Part shown: one piece after another, positions 36,199-47,430 of the stretch
How positions within the stretch are numbered: the first letter of the stretch is position 1
Layout: each line of letters opens with the position of its first letter
NCBI GenBank assembly: GCA_913030895.1
Contig: CAJWGK010000002.1
Location: 16,810-80,809, forward strand
Direction: 5' to 3'
DNA: 64,000 bases
From: an uncultured Flavobacteriaceae bacterium
Lineage (GTDB): Bacteria; Bacteroidota; Bacteroidia; Flavobacteriales; Flavobacteriaceae
Position numbers and translations under genes: made by a program
The notes under the pieces: model-generated
Databases searched by the model: none
Seen by the model: the letters and a program-made list of their open reading frames with translations, nothing else
Told to the model about the DNA's origin: nothing

Positions 36199-39100
36199 AT
36201 GAAAAAAATTTACAAAGAATTTCGACTGTCCAGTTGGGCGATAGATCACAAAACTGTGATTTATGTCATCATGGCAATATTTTTCTTCTTGGGAATTCGA
36301 TCCTACAACGTCATGCCCCGAGAAAGCTTCCCTGAAATTAATGATACTCGTATGTTTGTCTCAGCCGTTTTCCCTGGAAATACAGCTGAAGATATAGAAA
36401 GGCTTATTGTTGATCCTTTAGAAGATGCACTAAAAGGGGTTACCAACTTAATTGACATCACCTCCACTTCGGAGGAAGATTTTGCTGTCGTAAAACTACA
36501 GTTTGACGAAGATATCCCCGTTGAACTTGCCAAACAAAAAACCAAAGATTTGGTCGATGGTGTGGTCTCAGGTGCAGACTGGCCTACTTTTAATAATGCA
36601 AAAATAGAGCCTTCTGTGTTTGAGATGGACTTCTCTGAATTGATGCCCATTTTGAGTATCAGCATGATTGGGGATTATCCGATTGAACTGATGAAGGATT
36701 TTGCTGGTTATCTAGAAGAAAAAATCGAACAGATCCCCGAGGTTAAATCTGTGGACATTCGAGGGATTCAAGCTTTTGAAGTTGAAGTTGCAGTTGATAT
36801 CTACAAAATGACTGCCGCCAAAATCAGTTTTAATGACATCATTAACGCCATAAGTTCTGAAAATACAACCATCTCAGCGGGAAATATCATCCAAGGCGGA
36901 CAGCGTCGTAGCATGAGAATTATTGGGGAAGTAAAAGATCCGCAAAAACTCAAAGAAATCGTCGTTAAAAGTGAAAAAGGAGCCACTTACTTGGGCGATA
37001 TCGCTACCATCAGCTACCATGAAAAAGATGCTATTTCCTATGCCCGTTCTTATGGAGAAAAAGTCATTTTGCTGGATGTTAAAAAACGCGGTGGTAAAAA
37101 TTTGATTCAAGCCTCCCAAAAAATCCAAGCTTTGGTGAGTGAAATCGGAGAGAATCTATTTCCAAAAGATCTAAAATTAGCGATTTCAAATGACCAATCC
37201 GCCACCACCCTCAACCAAGTAAGTGATTTGGTTAACAACATTATTTTCGGCGTGATTTTAGTCGTTATTGTCCTGATGTTCTTTTTGGGCTTTCGCAACT
37301 CACTATTTGTGGGTTTTGCAATTCCTATGTCCATGTTTATGTCTTTTATGATCCTTTCCATCTTAGGCTACACGATGAACACCATGGTCTTATTTGGCTT
37401 GGTTATGGGACTAGGAATGCTTGTAGACAACGGGATTGTAGTTGTGGAAAACGTCTACCGATTGATGGAAAAAGAAGGTATGTCACGAATTGAAGCTGCT
37501 AAGAAAGGGATTGGAGAAATCGCCTTTCCGATTATTGTCTCCACAGCCACCACCATTGCTGCTTTTGTACCGCTGGGGGCGTGGCCTGGATTGATGGGCG
37601 AATTTATGATTTACTTCCCCATTACACTATCAGTGGTTTTGGGGTCATCACTGATCGTTGCCTTATTTTTCAATTCTATGCTGGTTTCTCGTTTTATGGA
37701 AATCGATGAGCGTGAAATCTCTACAAAAAGCTTATGGCGAATCACCTTTATTCTGGGCGGATTAGGGCTTTTACTCGTATTTAACACTGGCGTATTAAGA
37801 GGAATCGGTACACTAATGATTACCCTTACCCTACTCTTTTGGGCTTACAAGTACTTTATAAAAAAACAAGCTGCCCGTTTCCAAATGATCTTCTTGCCTA
37901 AGTTGGAAAAAGCTTATCGTTCTTTTCTTACAATCGCCTTAAAAGGCTATCGACCTGTGGCTTTTTTGTTAGGCACCTTTTTTCTCTTGTTTTTTTCATT
38001 TATTCTGATGGGAATTTTTCCCCCTAAAGTTGAATTTTTCCCTGAAAATCAACCGTTGCAAATATTTACTTACATCGAATATCCTCAAGGGACTGCCATT
38101 GAAAAAACCAATAGCATCACAAAAAGAATCGAAAGAGACATTTATAAGGTCATTAATCAAGAAAAATATCGGCAAGGAGATTACAATTTCTTAGTCGAGG
38201 ATGCTGTTGCACAGGTAGGTGCCGGGGCGGGTAATCCAGAAATTGATGGCGGGGTAACCAATGAAATGCCCCATAAAGCGAAGGTCTCATTAACCATGAG
38301 AGAATTTAAATTCCGAAATGGCTTGTCCAGTGAAAGCCTGAGGAGTGAAATTCAACAAACCCTAAAAGGAAAATATCCCGGTGTAGCCATTTCTGTAGAA
38401 AAAGATGCTAATGGCCCACCAGTAGGGTATCCTGTCAATATTGAAATATCTGGACGGGATTATGAACAGCTTATTCAAACGGCAGAAAAAATAAAAGACT
38501 TCTTGGATACTGAAAATATTCTCGGAGTGGAAGAATTAAAAATTGATGTCAATAAAAACAAACCTGGAATCCAGCTGATCATTGACAGAGAAAAAGCTGG
38601 AGAGCTAGGTATCACCACCACCATGATCGGAAGACAATTAAGGGCATCGCTGTTTGGCTCCAAAGCTGGGATATACAAAAAAGACGGTGAAGATTATGAA
38701 ATAAATGTGAGACTGAAAGAAGCTCAGCGTTATGACAACAACGCTTTATTCAATCAATTCATCACCTTTAGAGACCAATCCTCAGGTAAAATAAAAGAAA
38801 TTCCTATTGCCGCTTTGGTGACCGCAAAAAACAACGCATCATTCAGTGCCATAAAACACAGGAAGTCTGTAAGAATGGTAACGCTATATTCGGACGTGCT
38901 GGCAGGGTATAACGCCAACGAGGTTGTCGCTAATGTCAAGGCAGCTTTATCGAATTACGATTTGGATTTTGGGGTCGACTTTAAATTTACTGGTGAAATA
39001 GAAGAGCAAGAGAAAAATATGAGTTTTCTTTCTAATGCCTTATTAGCAGCTTTGGCACTGATCATGTTACTGTTGGTCTTTCAGTTCAATTCCATTTCTA

Positions 39101-39636
39101 AACCGATTATCATACTGATTTCTATTTTCTTAAGTTTCACTGGGGTCTTTTATGGTATTACTGTTTTCCAATTGCCATTTGTGATCTTAATGACCATGAT
39201 GGGGATTATCTCTCTATCGGGAATTGTGGTAAATAATGGCGTAGTGTTATTGGATTACACCCAATTGTTAATCGACAGAAAAAAGTTGGAAATGGACATT
39301 CCCAATGACCAAATGCTTCCCAAAGCTGAAGCTATAGAGGCGATTATTAATGGGGGTACGGCAAGACTGCGCCCAGTAATTTTAACTGCGATAACGACCA
39401 TACTGGGGTTAATTCCACTTTCGATAGGGTTAAACATTGATTTTTTCTCCCTGTTCTCAGATTGGGATCCGAAGATTTATGTTGGTGGAGACAATGTGAT
39501 TTTTTGGGGACCTCTGGCAAAAACAGTAATCTTTGGATTGAGTTTTGCCACCTTCCTCACCCTGATTATAGTCCCGGCGACCTTCCTAATCAGCTATCAG
39601 TTAAAGATGAAATTTAAACGCATTTTTAAAAACTAA
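36199..39636 (+). CDS. RND efflux pump inner-membrane subunit
   Basis: The 1145-residue RND transporter has two repeats each with a large periplasmic domain. The proton-relay Asp of TM4 is present in [11 protein letters not shown], but the adjacent second Asp of AcrB is Asn, and the TM10 Lys of AcrB is replaced in [13 protein letters not shown]. The single Asp and VNNGVV pattern recall heavy-metal (CzcA-like) pumps. Between the halves there are about 45 extra residues with two hydrophobic segments ([17 protein letters not shown] and [17 protein letters not shown]), and this accounts for much of the extra length over a typical 1040. It forms a tripartite pump with the two preceding genes. Substrate is unknown. 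Confidence 0.94.
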   Translation: MKKIYKEFRLSSWAIDHKTVIYVIMAIFFFLGIRSYNVMPRESFPEINDTRMFVSAVFPGNTAEDIERLIVDPLEDALKGVTNLIDITSTSEEDFAVVKLQFDEDIPVELAKQKTKDLVDGVVSGADWPTFNNAKIEPSVFEMDFSELMPILSISMIGDYPIELMKDFAGYLEEKIEQIPEVKSVDIRGIQAFEVEVAVDIYKMTAAKISFNDIINAISSENTTISAGNIIQGGQRRSMRIIGEVKDPQKLKEIVVKSEKGATYLGDIATISYHEKDAISYARSYGEKVILLDVKKRGGKNLIQASQKIQALVSEIGENLFPKDLKLAISNDQSATTLNQVSDLVNNIIFGVILVVIVLMFFLGFRNSLFVGFAIPMSMFMSFMILSILGYTMNTMVLFGLVMGLGMLVDNGIVVVENVYRLMEKEGMSRIEAAKKGIGEIAFPIIVSTATTIAAFVPLGAWPGLMGEFMIYFPITLSVVLGSSLIVALFFNSMLVSRFMEIDEREISTKSLWRITFILGGLGLLLVFNTGVLRGIGTLMITLTLLFWAYKYFIKKQAARFQMIFLPKLEKAYRSFLTIALKGYRPVAFLLGTFFLLFFSFILMGIFPPKVEFFPENQPLQIFTYIEYPQGTAIEKTNSITKRIERDIYKVINQEKYRQGDYNFLVEDAVAQVGAGAGNPEIDGGVTNEMPHKAKVSLTMREFKFRNGLSSESLRSEIQQTLKGKYPGVAISVEKDANGPPVGYPVNIEISGRDYEQLIQTAEKIKDFLDTENILGVEELKIDVNKNKPGIQLIIDREKAGELGITTTMIGRQLRASLFGSKAGIYKKDGEDYEINVRLKEAQRYDNNALFNQFITFRDQSSGKIKEIPIAALVTAKNNASFSAIKHRKSVRMVTLYSDVLAGYNANEVVANVKAALSNYDLDFGVDFKFTGEIEEQEKNMSFLSNALLAALALIMLLLVFQFNSISKPIIILISIFLSFTGVFYGITVFQLPFVILMTMMGIISLSGIVVNNGVVLLDYTQLLIDRKKLEMDIPNDQMLPKAEAIEAIINGGTARLRPVILTAITTILGLIPLSIGLNIDFFSLFSDWDPKIYVGGDNVIFWGPLAKTVIFGLSFATFLTLIIVPATFLISYQLKMKFKRIFKN

Positions 39637-39645
39637 CTTACCCTA

Positions 39646-39674
39646 TTGGAAAAGATACGTTCTTATTACCTTTG
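39646..39674 (+). promoter_or_regulatory. Promoter of aspS
   Basis: TTG (39646-39648), an 18-bp spacer and TACCTTTG (39667-39674), followed by the ATG at 39692. The element overlaps the track's alternative GTG start. Confidence 0.6.
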
Positions 39675-39691
39675 TGACGAAACCATTTACA

Positions 39692-41452
39692 ATGCTTAGA
39701 TCCCATCATTGCGGAGCACTTTCCGAATCCGATTTAAATCAAGAAGTTACCCTTGCTGGATGGGTGCAAAAAGTCAGAAATAAAGGCTTTATTGTCTGGG
39801 TTGATCTCAGAGATCGTTACGGTATCACCCAACTGGTATTTGACGAAAAAAGAACTCCTGAGGCAGTTTTTAAAAAGTCTGCCGAACTCGGCAGAGAGGA
39901 CGTTATTCAGATCAAAGGCACCGTTATTGAACGGGAATCTAAAAATCCCAACCTACCTACTGGCGGTATCGAAATATTAGCAACAGAACTAACTCTTCTA
40001 AACAAAGCACAAACCCCGCCATTTACCATAGAAAACCAAACCGATGGCGGCGACGAACTACGGATGCAATTTCGCTACTTAGATTTGAGAAGAAACCCTG
40101 TTAGGGAAAATCTTATCCATAGGCATCGCGTCACGATGGCCGTTAGAAACTTTTTATCTCAGGCAGGTTTTATAGATGTCGAAACCCCCTATTTGATTAA
40201 GTCAACACCAGAGGGAGCAAGGGATTTTATCGTCCCCTCAAGAATGAATAATGGACAGTTTTATGCTTTGCCACAATCCCCACAAACTTTCAAGCAATTG
40301 CTAATGGTCGGTGGTTTTGATAAATATTTTCAGATTGTAAAATGCTTCAGGGACGAGGATTTAAGAGCGGACAGGCAACCAGAGTTTACCCAAATCGATT
40401 GTGAGATGTCCTTTGTAGAACAAGAAGATGTTTTGTCTCAATTTGAAGCACTAATCAAACATTTACTTTCAGAAATCAAAGGAGTAGAATTGTCTGAATT
40501 TCCAAGAATCACCTATGCTGAAGCGATGGAAAAATACGGCAACGATAAACCCGATATTCGTTTTGGAATGATCTTTGGAAACCTGAATGAGGTTGCTAAA
40601 GGCAAGGGGTTTAATGTGTTTGACAGTCAAGAATTAATAGTAGGTATCGCTGTTCCTGGCGGTGCCAATTATACCCGTAAGGAAATCGATAATTGGATTG
40701 ATTGGGTCAAACGACCTCAAGTGGGGGCCAAAGGTTTGGTCTGGGTTAAATGCAATCAAGACGGGAGTTACAAATCCTCTGTCGATAAGTTTTTTAATCA
40801 GCAAGATTTGGGTGAGTGGGCTAAAGTCACCAATGCACAAGCTGGAGATTTGATCTTTGTCATGGCAGGAGACACCCTAGACACTCAAGCACAATTGAGT
40901 GCCCTTAGAATGGAAGTAGCCCAGCAGATGGACCTCCGAAATGCCGATGAATTTGCTGCACTGTGGGTCACTGATTTTCCGCTATTAGAATGGGATGAGG
41001 AAACCCAACGTTACCATGCCATGCACCACCCCTTTACGGCTCCCAAAAACGAATATTTGGAGCTTTTGGAAACCAATCCAGAAAAAGTATTGGCAAATGC
41101 CTATGACCTTGTCCTAAACGGAAACGAAGTTGGAGGAGGCTCTATAAGAATTCACGACACCCAACTACAGGAAAAAATGTTTTCATTGCTTGGCTTTAGC
41201 GAAACAGAAGCCAAGGAACAATTCGGTTTTTTGATGGACGCTTTTCAATACGGTGCTCCGCCCCACGGAGGCATTGCATTAGGATTAGATCGACTCGTTG
41301 CACTTTTGGGCGGTAGTGAGACCATAAGAGACTTCATCGCCTTTCCAAAAAACAACCACGGTAGAGATGTGATGATCGATGCACCAGCAAACGTCACAGA
41401 CGATCAGTTAGAGGAATTGTATCTAAAATCCTTACCCAAGGACCCTTCCTAA
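39692..41452 (+). CDS. aspS: Aspartyl-tRNA synthetase
   Basis: The 586-residue class II synthetase has an N-terminal OB fold ([19 protein letters not shown]), motif 2 [20 protein letters not shown], an inserted GAD domain and the motif 3 region GLDRL. This is the long bacterial form. The start is the ATG at 39692 because the GTG at 39674 overlaps the promoter. A small membrane protein gene follows after 25 bp. Confidence 0.96.
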   Translation: MLRSHHCGALSESDLNQEVTLAGWVQKVRNKGFIVWVDLRDRYGITQLVFDEKRTPEAVFKKSAELGREDVIQIKGTVIERESKNPNLPTGGIEILATELTLLNKAQTPPFTIENQTDGGDELRMQFRYLDLRRNPVRENLIHRHRVTMAVRNFLSQAGFIDVETPYLIKSTPEGARDFIVPSRMNNGQFYALPQSPQTFKQLLMVGGFDKYFQIVKCFRDEDLRADRQPEFTQIDCEMSFVEQEDVLSQFEALIKHLLSEIKGVELSEFPRITYAEAMEKYGNDKPDIRFGMIFGNLNEVAKGKGFNVFDSQELIVGIAVPGGANYTRKEIDNWIDWVKRPQVGAKGLVWVKCNQDGSYKSSVDKFFNQQDLGEWAKVTNAQAGDLIFVMAGDTLDTQAQLSALRMEVAQQMDLRNADEFAALWVTDFPLLEWDEETQRYHAMHHPFTAPKNEYLELLETNPEKVLANAYDLVLNGNEVGGGSIRIHDTQLQEKMFSLLGFSETEAKEQFGFLMDAFQYGAPPHGGIALGLDRLVALLGGSETIRDFIAFPKNNHGRDVMIDAPANVTDDQLEELYLKSLPKDPS

Positions 41453-41477
41453 AGAAAATTCTTACAATTTAAATTCA

Positions 41478-41717
41478 ATGAAAATTTTTCTTAGAATCTT
41501 TTTTTTAGCCCTGCTCACCTGCCTGACCATTGGATTTTACATCAAGACATTTGAAAATTCTCAGCAGGGAAATAAAATAGTAGGTTTTACCGTATTAGGC
41601 GCTGCCTTTATCTTTATGCCCATTTTCTTAGTCCATCGATGGAAAGGAAAAAGGCTGAAGGACTACACTCTTTCCAAGGAAAATTTGGAGAAACTAAGAA
41701 ATTCTGATCAAAAATAA
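41478..41717 (+). CDS. Small membrane protein, unknown
   Basis: The 79-residue protein has two hydrophobic segments (about residues 5-22 and 33-51) joined by a short loop, and a basic, lysine-rich cytoplasmic tail. It resembles the small uncharacterised membrane proteins found beside aspS in Flavobacteriaceae. It lies 25 bp after aspS on the same strand and may be cotranscribed. I can assign no function. Confidence 0.65.
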   Translation: MKIFLRIFFLALLTCLTIGFYIKTFENSQQGNKIVGFTVLGAAFIFMPIFLVHRWKGKRLKDYTLSKENLEKLRNSDQK

Positions 41718-41778
41718 CGTAAAATTATACTTTGGCAGTTTTATTAAATGTAACTTGCGCAAAATTAATTTATTATAA

Positions 41779-41970
41779 ATGACTGGTACAGTTAAATTTT
41801 TTAATGGATCCAAAGGTTATGGGTTCATTACCAATGACGAAACATCTGAAGATGTATTTGTTCACGTTTCTGCCCTAAATGGGCTTACACTCCAAGAGGG
41901 TGACAAAGTTGAGTATGTAGAAGAAGAAGGAAATAAAGGGAAGCAAGCTTCTCAAATTGCCCTATTATAA
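41779..41970 (+). CDS. cspA: Cold-shock domain protein
   Basis: The 63-residue protein is a complete cold-shock domain, with RNP1 KGYGFI and RNP2 VFVHVS, which bind single-stranded RNA and DNA. Such proteins act as RNA chaperones in cold stress and growth. An ATACTTTG (7 of 8 to the -7 consensus) lies about 40 bp upstream, and a strong terminator follows at 41994. It is monocistronic. Confidence 0.95.
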   Translation: MTGTVKFFNGSKGYGFITNDETSEDVFVHVSALNGLTLQEGDKVEYVEEEGNKGKQASQIALL

Positions 41971-41993
41971 TATACATTACGACTTAAGAAATT

Positions 41994-42020
41994 AAGCCTC
42001 CCAATGGGAGGCTTTTTTAT
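41994..42020. terminator. Bidirectional terminator between cspA and tadA
   Basis: AAGCCTCCC-AAT-GGGAGGCTT is a perfect 9-bp stem with a 3-nt loop followed by a T run on the + strand. The reverse strand has a shorter T tract, so it may also serve tadA, whose stop lies at its end. Confidence 0.85.
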
Positions 42021-42460
42021 TTTCTTTTACTTTCAAAAAATTGATGCAGTAAGTCCGCCGATGCTGATTCCATCACCCCACCACTGACGGTCGCTTTTGG
42101 GTGAGGCGCAATTCGGGCTTGACGATAACCGCGCTTTTGATCAGCCGCAGCATAAACGATTCTACTGAGTTGCGCCCAATAAATCGCACCCATACACATC
42201 ACGCAAGGTTCTAATGTAACATATAACGTACAGCCATTGAGGTATTTGCCATTTAGAAAATTAGCTGCTGAAGTAATGGCTTGCATTTCGGCATGTGCTG
42301 TAACATCATTGAGTCGCTCGGTCAAATTATGCGCCCTGGCAATAATTTTATTATCGATAGCAATGACCGCACCTACAGGAACCTCATCCGCCTCAAAAGC
42401 CTTTTGTGCCTCGATCAATGCCTGCCTCATAAAATAATTATCATCGTATAATAATTCCAT
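42017..42460 (-). CDS. tadA: tRNA-specific adenosine deaminase-like nucleoside deaminase
   Basis: The 147-residue zinc deaminase has the catalytic HAE (TAHAEMQAI) and PCVMC motifs. TadA deaminates adenosine 34 of tRNA-Arg(ACG) to inosine. Length and motifs fit TadA, though guanine deaminase-like paralogues share the fold. It lies on the minus strand, convergent to cspA, and divergent from polA. It is cytosolic. Confidence 0.9.
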   Translation of the reverse strand: MELLYDDNYFMRQALIEAQKAFEADEVPVGAVIAIDNKIIARAHNLTERLNDVTAHAEMQAITSAANFLNGKYLNGCTLYVTLEPCVMCMGAIYWAQLSRIVYAAADQKRGYRQARIAPHPKATVSGGVMESASADLLHQFFESKRK

Positions 42461-42504
42461 GCGGTTAAATTACAAAACCCCTTTAGTCAGCACAAACGAA
42501 ATTT

Positions 42505-42512
42505 TATCTTTG
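42505..42512 (+). promoter_or_regulatory. -7 promoter element of polA
   Basis: TATCTTTG matches TAnnTTTG exactly, 33 bp before the polA ATG at 42546. Confidence 0.55.
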
Positions 42513-42545
42513 TAACTTGAGCCAAGCAATAATTAAAAGTCACCG

Positions 42546-45371
42546 ATGAGCGGAAAAAAAAGACTCTTCCTTCTTGATGCCTACGCCCTTATTTTTAGAG
42601 GCTATTATGCCTTTATCAAAAATCCAAGAATCAATTCCAAAGGGATGAATACCTCTGCCATCATGGGGTTTATGAACTCGCTACTTGACGTAATCAAACG
42701 AGAAAAACCAGATCATTTGGCCGTATGTTTTGACAAAGGCGGTTCACAAGTTCGTACGGAGATGTTTACCGAATACAAGGCCAACCGAGACGAAACTCCT
42801 GAAGCTATAGTTATTGCCGTGCCGTACATTCAAAAAATTCTCGAGGCGATGCATATCCCAGTAGTCGTAAAAGAGGGTTTTGAAGCTGATGATATTATTG
42901 GAACCCTTGCCAAGCAGGCCGAAAAAGAAAACTACGAAACCTTTATGGTCACCCCCGATAAAGATTTTGCACAGCTCGTTTCTGAAAATATTTTTATGTA
43001 CCGCCCAGCACGGATGGGTAACGGTATTGAAATATGGGGTGTTCCTGAGGTCAAAGAAAAATTTGAGATTGAAAACCCTGAGCAAGTGATCGACTACCTC
43101 GGAATGATGGGCGATAGTGTGGACAACATTCCTGGTTTGCCCGGGGTGGGCGATAAAACAGCCAAAAAGTTTCTTAAAGAATTTGGCAGTATGGAAAATC
43201 TGCTCGACAATGTGGATCAGTTGCAGGGCAAACTCAAGGAGAAAATTGAAGCCAACAAAGAATTGGGCATTCTTTCCAAAAAACTCGCTACCATCATTAC
43301 GGATGTCCCTGTAAAATTTAATGCAAAAGACTATGAACTCTCCACACCAGATATCGAAGCGGCAACCACCATTTTTGAAGAATTAGAATTCAGGAGAATA
43401 CAGGAAAATTTTAAAAGAATATTTCTCCTTGACAAGGAGATTGTTGCTCCAGATGTAAGTGAAAAAACGACGCCAACGCCTCCAAAAATATCTGGTGACC
43501 AATTTGATTTATTCAATCCACCCCCAGGCCAAGGAAACAGCCCAGCAGAAACCAACAGAGCCAACCAAAATAATACAAAACACCAATATCAGTTGGTCGA
43601 TTCCTCAATTGGTCAAAGCTTACTTTTAAAAAAATTATTGTCCCAGTCCTCCGTTTGTTTTGATACCGAAACTACCGGGCTCGACAGCCTTCAGGCACAG
43701 CTAGTAGGGATTGCATTCAGTTGGGAAAATCACAAGGGTTACTACCTTCCATTCCCAGAAAATCAACAAGAGGCACAAGCCATCATAGAAACATTTAGAC
43801 CTTTTTTTGAAAATGAGCAAATAGAAAAAATAGGCCACAACCTAAAGTACGATTTAAAAGTCCTGATAAAATATAAAATTAAAGTAGTCGGGCCACTTTA
43901 TGACACGATGATTGCCCACTACTTAATCAATCCCGATATGCGACACAATATGGACGTCTTAGCGGAGACCTACCTGAACTACAGCCCGCAGTCCATCACC
44001 GAACTCATCGGTAAAAAAGGAAAAAACCAAGGGAATATGCGGGAAGTGGATTTGGAAAAACAAACCGAATACGCAGTTGAGGATGCCGACATTACTTTTC
44101 AATTAAAACAACATTTTGAAAAGGAACTTGAGGATGCCAATACCGCATCCCTTTTTCGGGATGTAGAGCTCCCTTTGGTCGAAGTATTGACCGTAATGGA
44201 AGCTGAAGGAATCAACCTCAATGTAGCCTTTCTCCATCAGCTCGCCAAAACACTGACATCAGATATTGAAACCCTGGAAAAAGCTGTTTTTGAGGAGGTA
44301 GGCGAAACTTTCAATTTGGCATCGCCCAAACAGCTTGGTGTGGTCTTATTTGAAAAGCTCAAGCTGGTTGACAAACCCAAGAAAACCAAAACCGGACAAT
44401 ATTCCACGGCTGAGGATACCCTTTCCTTTTTAGCAAAAACACATCCCATCGTTGAAAAAATACTGCAATGGCGATCACTTCAAAAACTACTAACAACCTA
44501 CGTATCTGCTTTGCCAGAAGATCTTAACCCCAATACTGGTCGTATTCACACCATTTACAATCAAGCCGTAGCAGCTACGGGAAGATTGAGCAGCAACAAC
44601 CCCAACTTACAAAATATTCCCATCCGGACCATTCGGGGACAAGAAGTCCGAAAAGCATTTATTCCCCGTGACAAGGATCACGTCCTGATGGCTGCGGATT
44701 ACTCTCAAATTGAGCTACGCATTATCGCTGCCCTTAGTAAAGACCCCTCCATGGTCAAAGCCTTTCAAAACAATGAGGATATTCATACGGCTACGGCTGC
44801 GAAAGTTTTTGATGTTCCCCTAGAGGAAGTCACTCGTGAACAACGAGGCAATGCCAAAACCGTCAATTTTGGAATCGTCTATGGTGTTTCCGCCTTTGGC
44901 TTGAGTCAACAGACCAATCTCAATCGATCTGAATCTAAAGAATTGATCGAAACTTATTACAATACTTATCCGCAACTCAGAGCATATATTGCCAATCAAA
45001 TTGACTTTGCAAGAGAACACGGTTATGTGGCTACTGTATTGGGGCGTCGCCGTTACCTCAAAGACATCAATTCTCAAAATGCGGTAGTTCGCGGGGCAGC
45101 TGAGCGCAATGCGGTTAATGCACCTATCCAAGGAAGTGCTGCAGATATTATCAAACTGGCGATGATTCAGATTCACCAAAAAATCAAAGCAGATAACTGG
45201 CAATCCAAAATGCTATTACAAGTCCATGATGAACTCGTGTTTGATGTTGTAAAGTCGGAAAAAGAAGCCTTTGAAAAAATGGTTAAAACCGAAATGGAAA
45301 ATGCTTTTGATATTGGTTTGCCTTTGGTAGTCGATATCGGTTTTGGGGGGAATTGGCTTGAGGCGCATTGA
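42546..45371 (+). CDS. polA: DNA polymerase I
   Basis: The 941-residue polymerase has an N-terminal 5'-nuclease domain (about 1-290), a 3'-5' exonuclease domain beginning near residue 350 with DTETTGL intact, and a C-terminal polymerase domain (ADYSQIELRI, motif B region, QVHDELVF). It fills gaps in repair and removes RNA primers. A low-complexity linker with PPPGQG lies around residue 325. It is transcribed from its own promoter, and a 217-bp gap separates it from rplM. Confidence 0.97.
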   Translation: MSGKKRLFLLDAYALIFRGYYAFIKNPRINSKGMNTSAIMGFMNSLLDVIKREKPDHLAVCFDKGGSQVRTEMFTEYKANRDETPEAIVIAVPYIQKILEAMHIPVVVKEGFEADDIIGTLAKQAEKENYETFMVTPDKDFAQLVSENIFMYRPARMGNGIEIWGVPEVKEKFEIENPEQVIDYLGMMGDSVDNIPGLPGVGDKTAKKFLKEFGSMENLLDNVDQLQGKLKEKIEANKELGILSKKLATIITDVPVKFNAKDYELSTPDIEAATTIFEELEFRRIQENFKRIFLLDKEIVAPDVSEKTTPTPPKISGDQFDLFNPPPGQGNSPAETNRANQNNTKHQYQLVDSSIGQSLLLKKLLSQSSVCFDTETTGLDSLQAQLVGIAFSWENHKGYYLPFPENQQEAQAIIETFRPFFENEQIEKIGHNLKYDLKVLIKYKIKVVGPLYDTMIAHYLINPDMRHNMDVLAETYLNYSPQSITELIGKKGKNQGNMREVDLEKQTEYAVEDADITFQLKQHFEKELEDANTASLFRDVELPLVEVLTVMEAEGINLNVAFLHQLAKTLTSDIETLEKAVFEEVGETFNLASPKQLGVVLFEKLKLVDKPKKTKTGQYSTAEDTLSFLAKTHPIVEKILQWRSLQKLLTTYVSALPEDLNPNTGRIHTIYNQAVAATGRLSSNNPNLQNIPIRTIRGQEVRKAFIPRDKDHVLMAADYSQIELRIIAALSKDPSMVKAFQNNEDIHTATAAKVFDVPLEEVTREQRGNAKTVNFGIVYGVSAFGLSQQTNLNRSESKELIETYYNTYPQLRAYIANQIDFAREHGYVATVLGRRRYLKDINSQNAVVRGAAERNAVNAPIQGSAADIIKLAMIQIHQKIKADNWQSKMLLQVHDELVFDVVKSEKEAFEKMVKTEMENAFDIGLPLVVDIGFGGNWLEAH

Positions 45372-45546
45372 TATTGAGCTTCAGGTCAGTCGTCATATAG
45401 CTTAACGAGAATTGATGGGCAATTCAACAACTCACTTGCACTAATTACAAATATTTGTTCTTAAACCCAATTAAACCCGTTCAGAATCAAAACTTTAAAA
45501 CCTAAAATTAATGCAAAAAATATTTTTTCAGAAAAAGGAATAATTG

Positions 45547-45554
45547 TAAGTTTG
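45547..45554 (+). promoter_or_regulatory. -7 promoter element of the rplM-rpsI-rpsB-tsf operon
   Basis: TAAGTTTG matches TAnnTTTG exactly and lies 34 bp before the rplM start. The short leader holds a small CCCC-ATAAAA-GGG hairpin, which could be part of a ribosomal-protein leader. Confidence 0.6.
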
Positions 45555-45588
45555 CAGCCCCATAAAAGGGTATTTAAATCATATTGTT

Positions 45589-46044
45589 GTGAATACATTA
45601 AGTTACAAAACGATTTCGGCCAACGCCAACACTGTAGATAAGCAGTGGGTAGTGATTGATGCAGCCGATGTTCCATTGGGGCGAGTAGCATCTGTCATCG
45701 CTGTTCATTTAAGAGGAAAACACAAAACCAATTTTACGCCACATGTGGATTGCGGCGATAATGTCATTGTAATCAATGCTGGTAAAGTGACCTTGTCCGG
45801 GAACAAATGGAAGCAGAAGCAATACATCCGCCACACTGGTTACCCAGGTGGGCAGAGAAGCTTGAACGCTGAGCAATTGAGTGCTAAAGGCGCTGATCGT
45901 TTGATCGAAAATGCAGTAAGAGGCATGCTGCCTAAAAATAAATTAGGTGCTGCCCTATTCAGAAACTTAAAGGTTTTTGAAGGAAGTGATCATAAGCATG
46001 AAGCACAACAACCAAAAACGATTAATCTAAACAAACGATTATAA
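45589..46044 (+). CDS. rplM: 50S ribosomal protein L13 (GTG start)
   Basis: The 151-residue protein is L13: LSYKTISANANTVDKQW then VVIDAADVPLGRVASVIA, HLRGKHKTNFTPHVDCGD and RHTGYPGG. It assembles early on 23S rRNA. The start is a GTG at 45589; no ATG keeps the normal N terminus. It is followed without a gap by rpsI. The pair is cotranscribed. Confidence 0.96.
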   Translation: MNTLSYKTISANANTVDKQWVVIDAADVPLGRVASVIAVHLRGKHKTNFTPHVDCGDNVIVINAGKVTLSGNKWKQKQYIRHTGYPGGQRSLNAEQLSAKGADRLIENAVRGMLPKNKLGAALFRNLKVFEGSDHKHEAQQPKTINLNKRL

Positions 46045-46431
46045 ATGGAAGTTATTCATACCATTGGTAGAAGAAAAACATCAGTAGCCCGCCTCTACAT
46101 TTCGAAGGGGAAAGGAAACATTACGGTAAATAAAAAAGCCTACAATGAGTTTTTTCCTACAGCTACTTTGCAATACAAAATCACACAGCCATTGGCACTG
46201 ACCGAAAACGAGGGCAACTTCGACCTTAAAGTCACCGTTAAAGGTGGAGGTTACAACGGACAGGCCGAGGCGGTGCGCCTTGCTATTTCAAGAGCTTTGT
46301 GTAAAATCGATGAAGAAAATCGAACTGTACTCAAACCCGAAGGATTATTAACCCGTGACCCTAGAATGGTGGAACGCAAAAAATTCGGGCAGAAAAAAGC
46401 AAGAAAAAAGTATCAATTCTCCAAACGATAA
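46045..46431 (+). CDS. rpsI: 30S ribosomal protein S9
   Basis: The 128-residue protein is S9, with VIHTIGRRKTSVARLY and the basic C terminus KKARKKYQFSKR whose last Arg reaches the ribosomal P site. It starts immediately after the rplM stop. It is a 30S subunit protein. Confidence 0.97.
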   Translation: MEVIHTIGRRKTSVARLYISKGKGNITVNKKAYNEFFPTATLQYKITQPLALTENEGNFDLKVTVKGGGYNGQAEAVRLAISRALCKIDEENRTVLKPEGLLTRDPRMVERKKFGQKKARKKYQFSKR

Positions 46432-46567
46432 TCCATCGTCTGAGAACGATTAAATGTTCATTAATTTAATTATAATCTGTTGCTTGAACCGCTAAGGCGG
46501 GAATTAGTTTAGCATCCAAATAAATCCAAGATTTATTGCTACTAATCGAGAACGTAAACTAAAAATC
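46432..46567 (+). other. rpsI-rpsB intergenic leader
   Basis: These 136 bp contain no gene. A small GC-rich hairpin (CCGC-TAAG-GCGG, at about 46497) stands out in AT-rich sequence. It might be part of an S2-responsive leader, but I see no firm match to a known leader and no clear TAnnTTTG promoter. Confidence 0.3.
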
Positions 46568-47404
46568 ATGGCACAAACCAACGTAAAAGACCTGCTTAGC
46601 GCAGGCGTCCATTTTGGACACTTAACCCGAAAATGGAATCCCAACATGGCGCCCTACATCTATATGGAGCGCAACGGGATTCACATCATCAGTCTCTACA
46701 AGACCGTTGCAAAAATTGAAGAAGCTTCTGAGGCTTTGGCGAAAATCGCTGCCTCTGGAAGAAAAATACTTTTTGTAGCCACCAAAAAACAAGCCAAAGA
46801 CATCGTGTCTGAGTCGGCCAAAAAAGTTAATATGCCCTACATCACTGAGCGCTGGGCTGGTGGAATGTTGACCAATTTTGTTACCATCCGTAAGGCGGTA
46901 AAAAAAATGGCGTCCATTGACCGAATGAAAAAAGACGGTACTTTTGAGACCCTTTCCAAAAAAGAAAGACTCCAAGTAAATCGTTTAAGAGCCAAGTTGG
47001 AAAAAAACTTAGGTTCCATAACTGAAATGACCCGTTTGCCCGGTGCTCTTTTTGTCGTTGACATCAAAAGAGAACACATCGCCATCAAAGAGGCACAAAA
47101 ATTAAAAATTCCAATTTTTGCAATGGTAGACACCAACTCTGATCCTAGAGAGGTCGAGTATGTCATTCCTGCCAATGACGATGCTACCAAATCCATCGAT
47201 AAAATTTTATCCCTTGTCGTTGATGCAATTGGCGAAGGGCTTCAAGAACGTAAAAACGAGAAAGAAGTTCAGGAGCAGGAAAAACAAGTTCAAGAAGAAG
47301 TAGCTGCTGATGCAACTGCCCAGGTTGTCAAAACGGAGGAAGTAAGCGAAGCGCCTGCGGCAGCAGAAAACGCTACTGAAGCCAGTGAGGAAGCCACCGA
47401 ATAA
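46568..47404 (+). CDS. rpsB: 30S ribosomal protein S2
   Basis: The 278-residue protein is S2: LLSAGVHFGHLTRKWNPNM, ILFVATKKQAKDIV and RLPGALFVVDIKREHIAIKEA. The C-terminal 50 residues form a Glu/Ala-rich tail beyond the usual end. It is followed after 26 bp by tsf, the conserved partner order. Confidence 0.96.
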   Translation: MAQTNVKDLLSAGVHFGHLTRKWNPNMAPYIYMERNGIHIISLYKTVAKIEEASEALAKIAASGRKILFVATKKQAKDIVSESAKKVNMPYITERWAGGMLTNFVTIRKAVKKMASIDRMKKDGTFETLSKKERLQVNRLRAKLEKNLGSITEMTRLPGALFVVDIKREHIAIKEAQKLKIPIFAMVDTNSDPREVEYVIPANDDATKSIDKILSLVVDAIGEGLQERKNEKEVQEQEKQVQEEVAADATAQVVKTEEVSEAPAAAENATEASEEATE

Positions 47405-47430
47405 ATAAGTAAAAATAACCATAGATAAGC

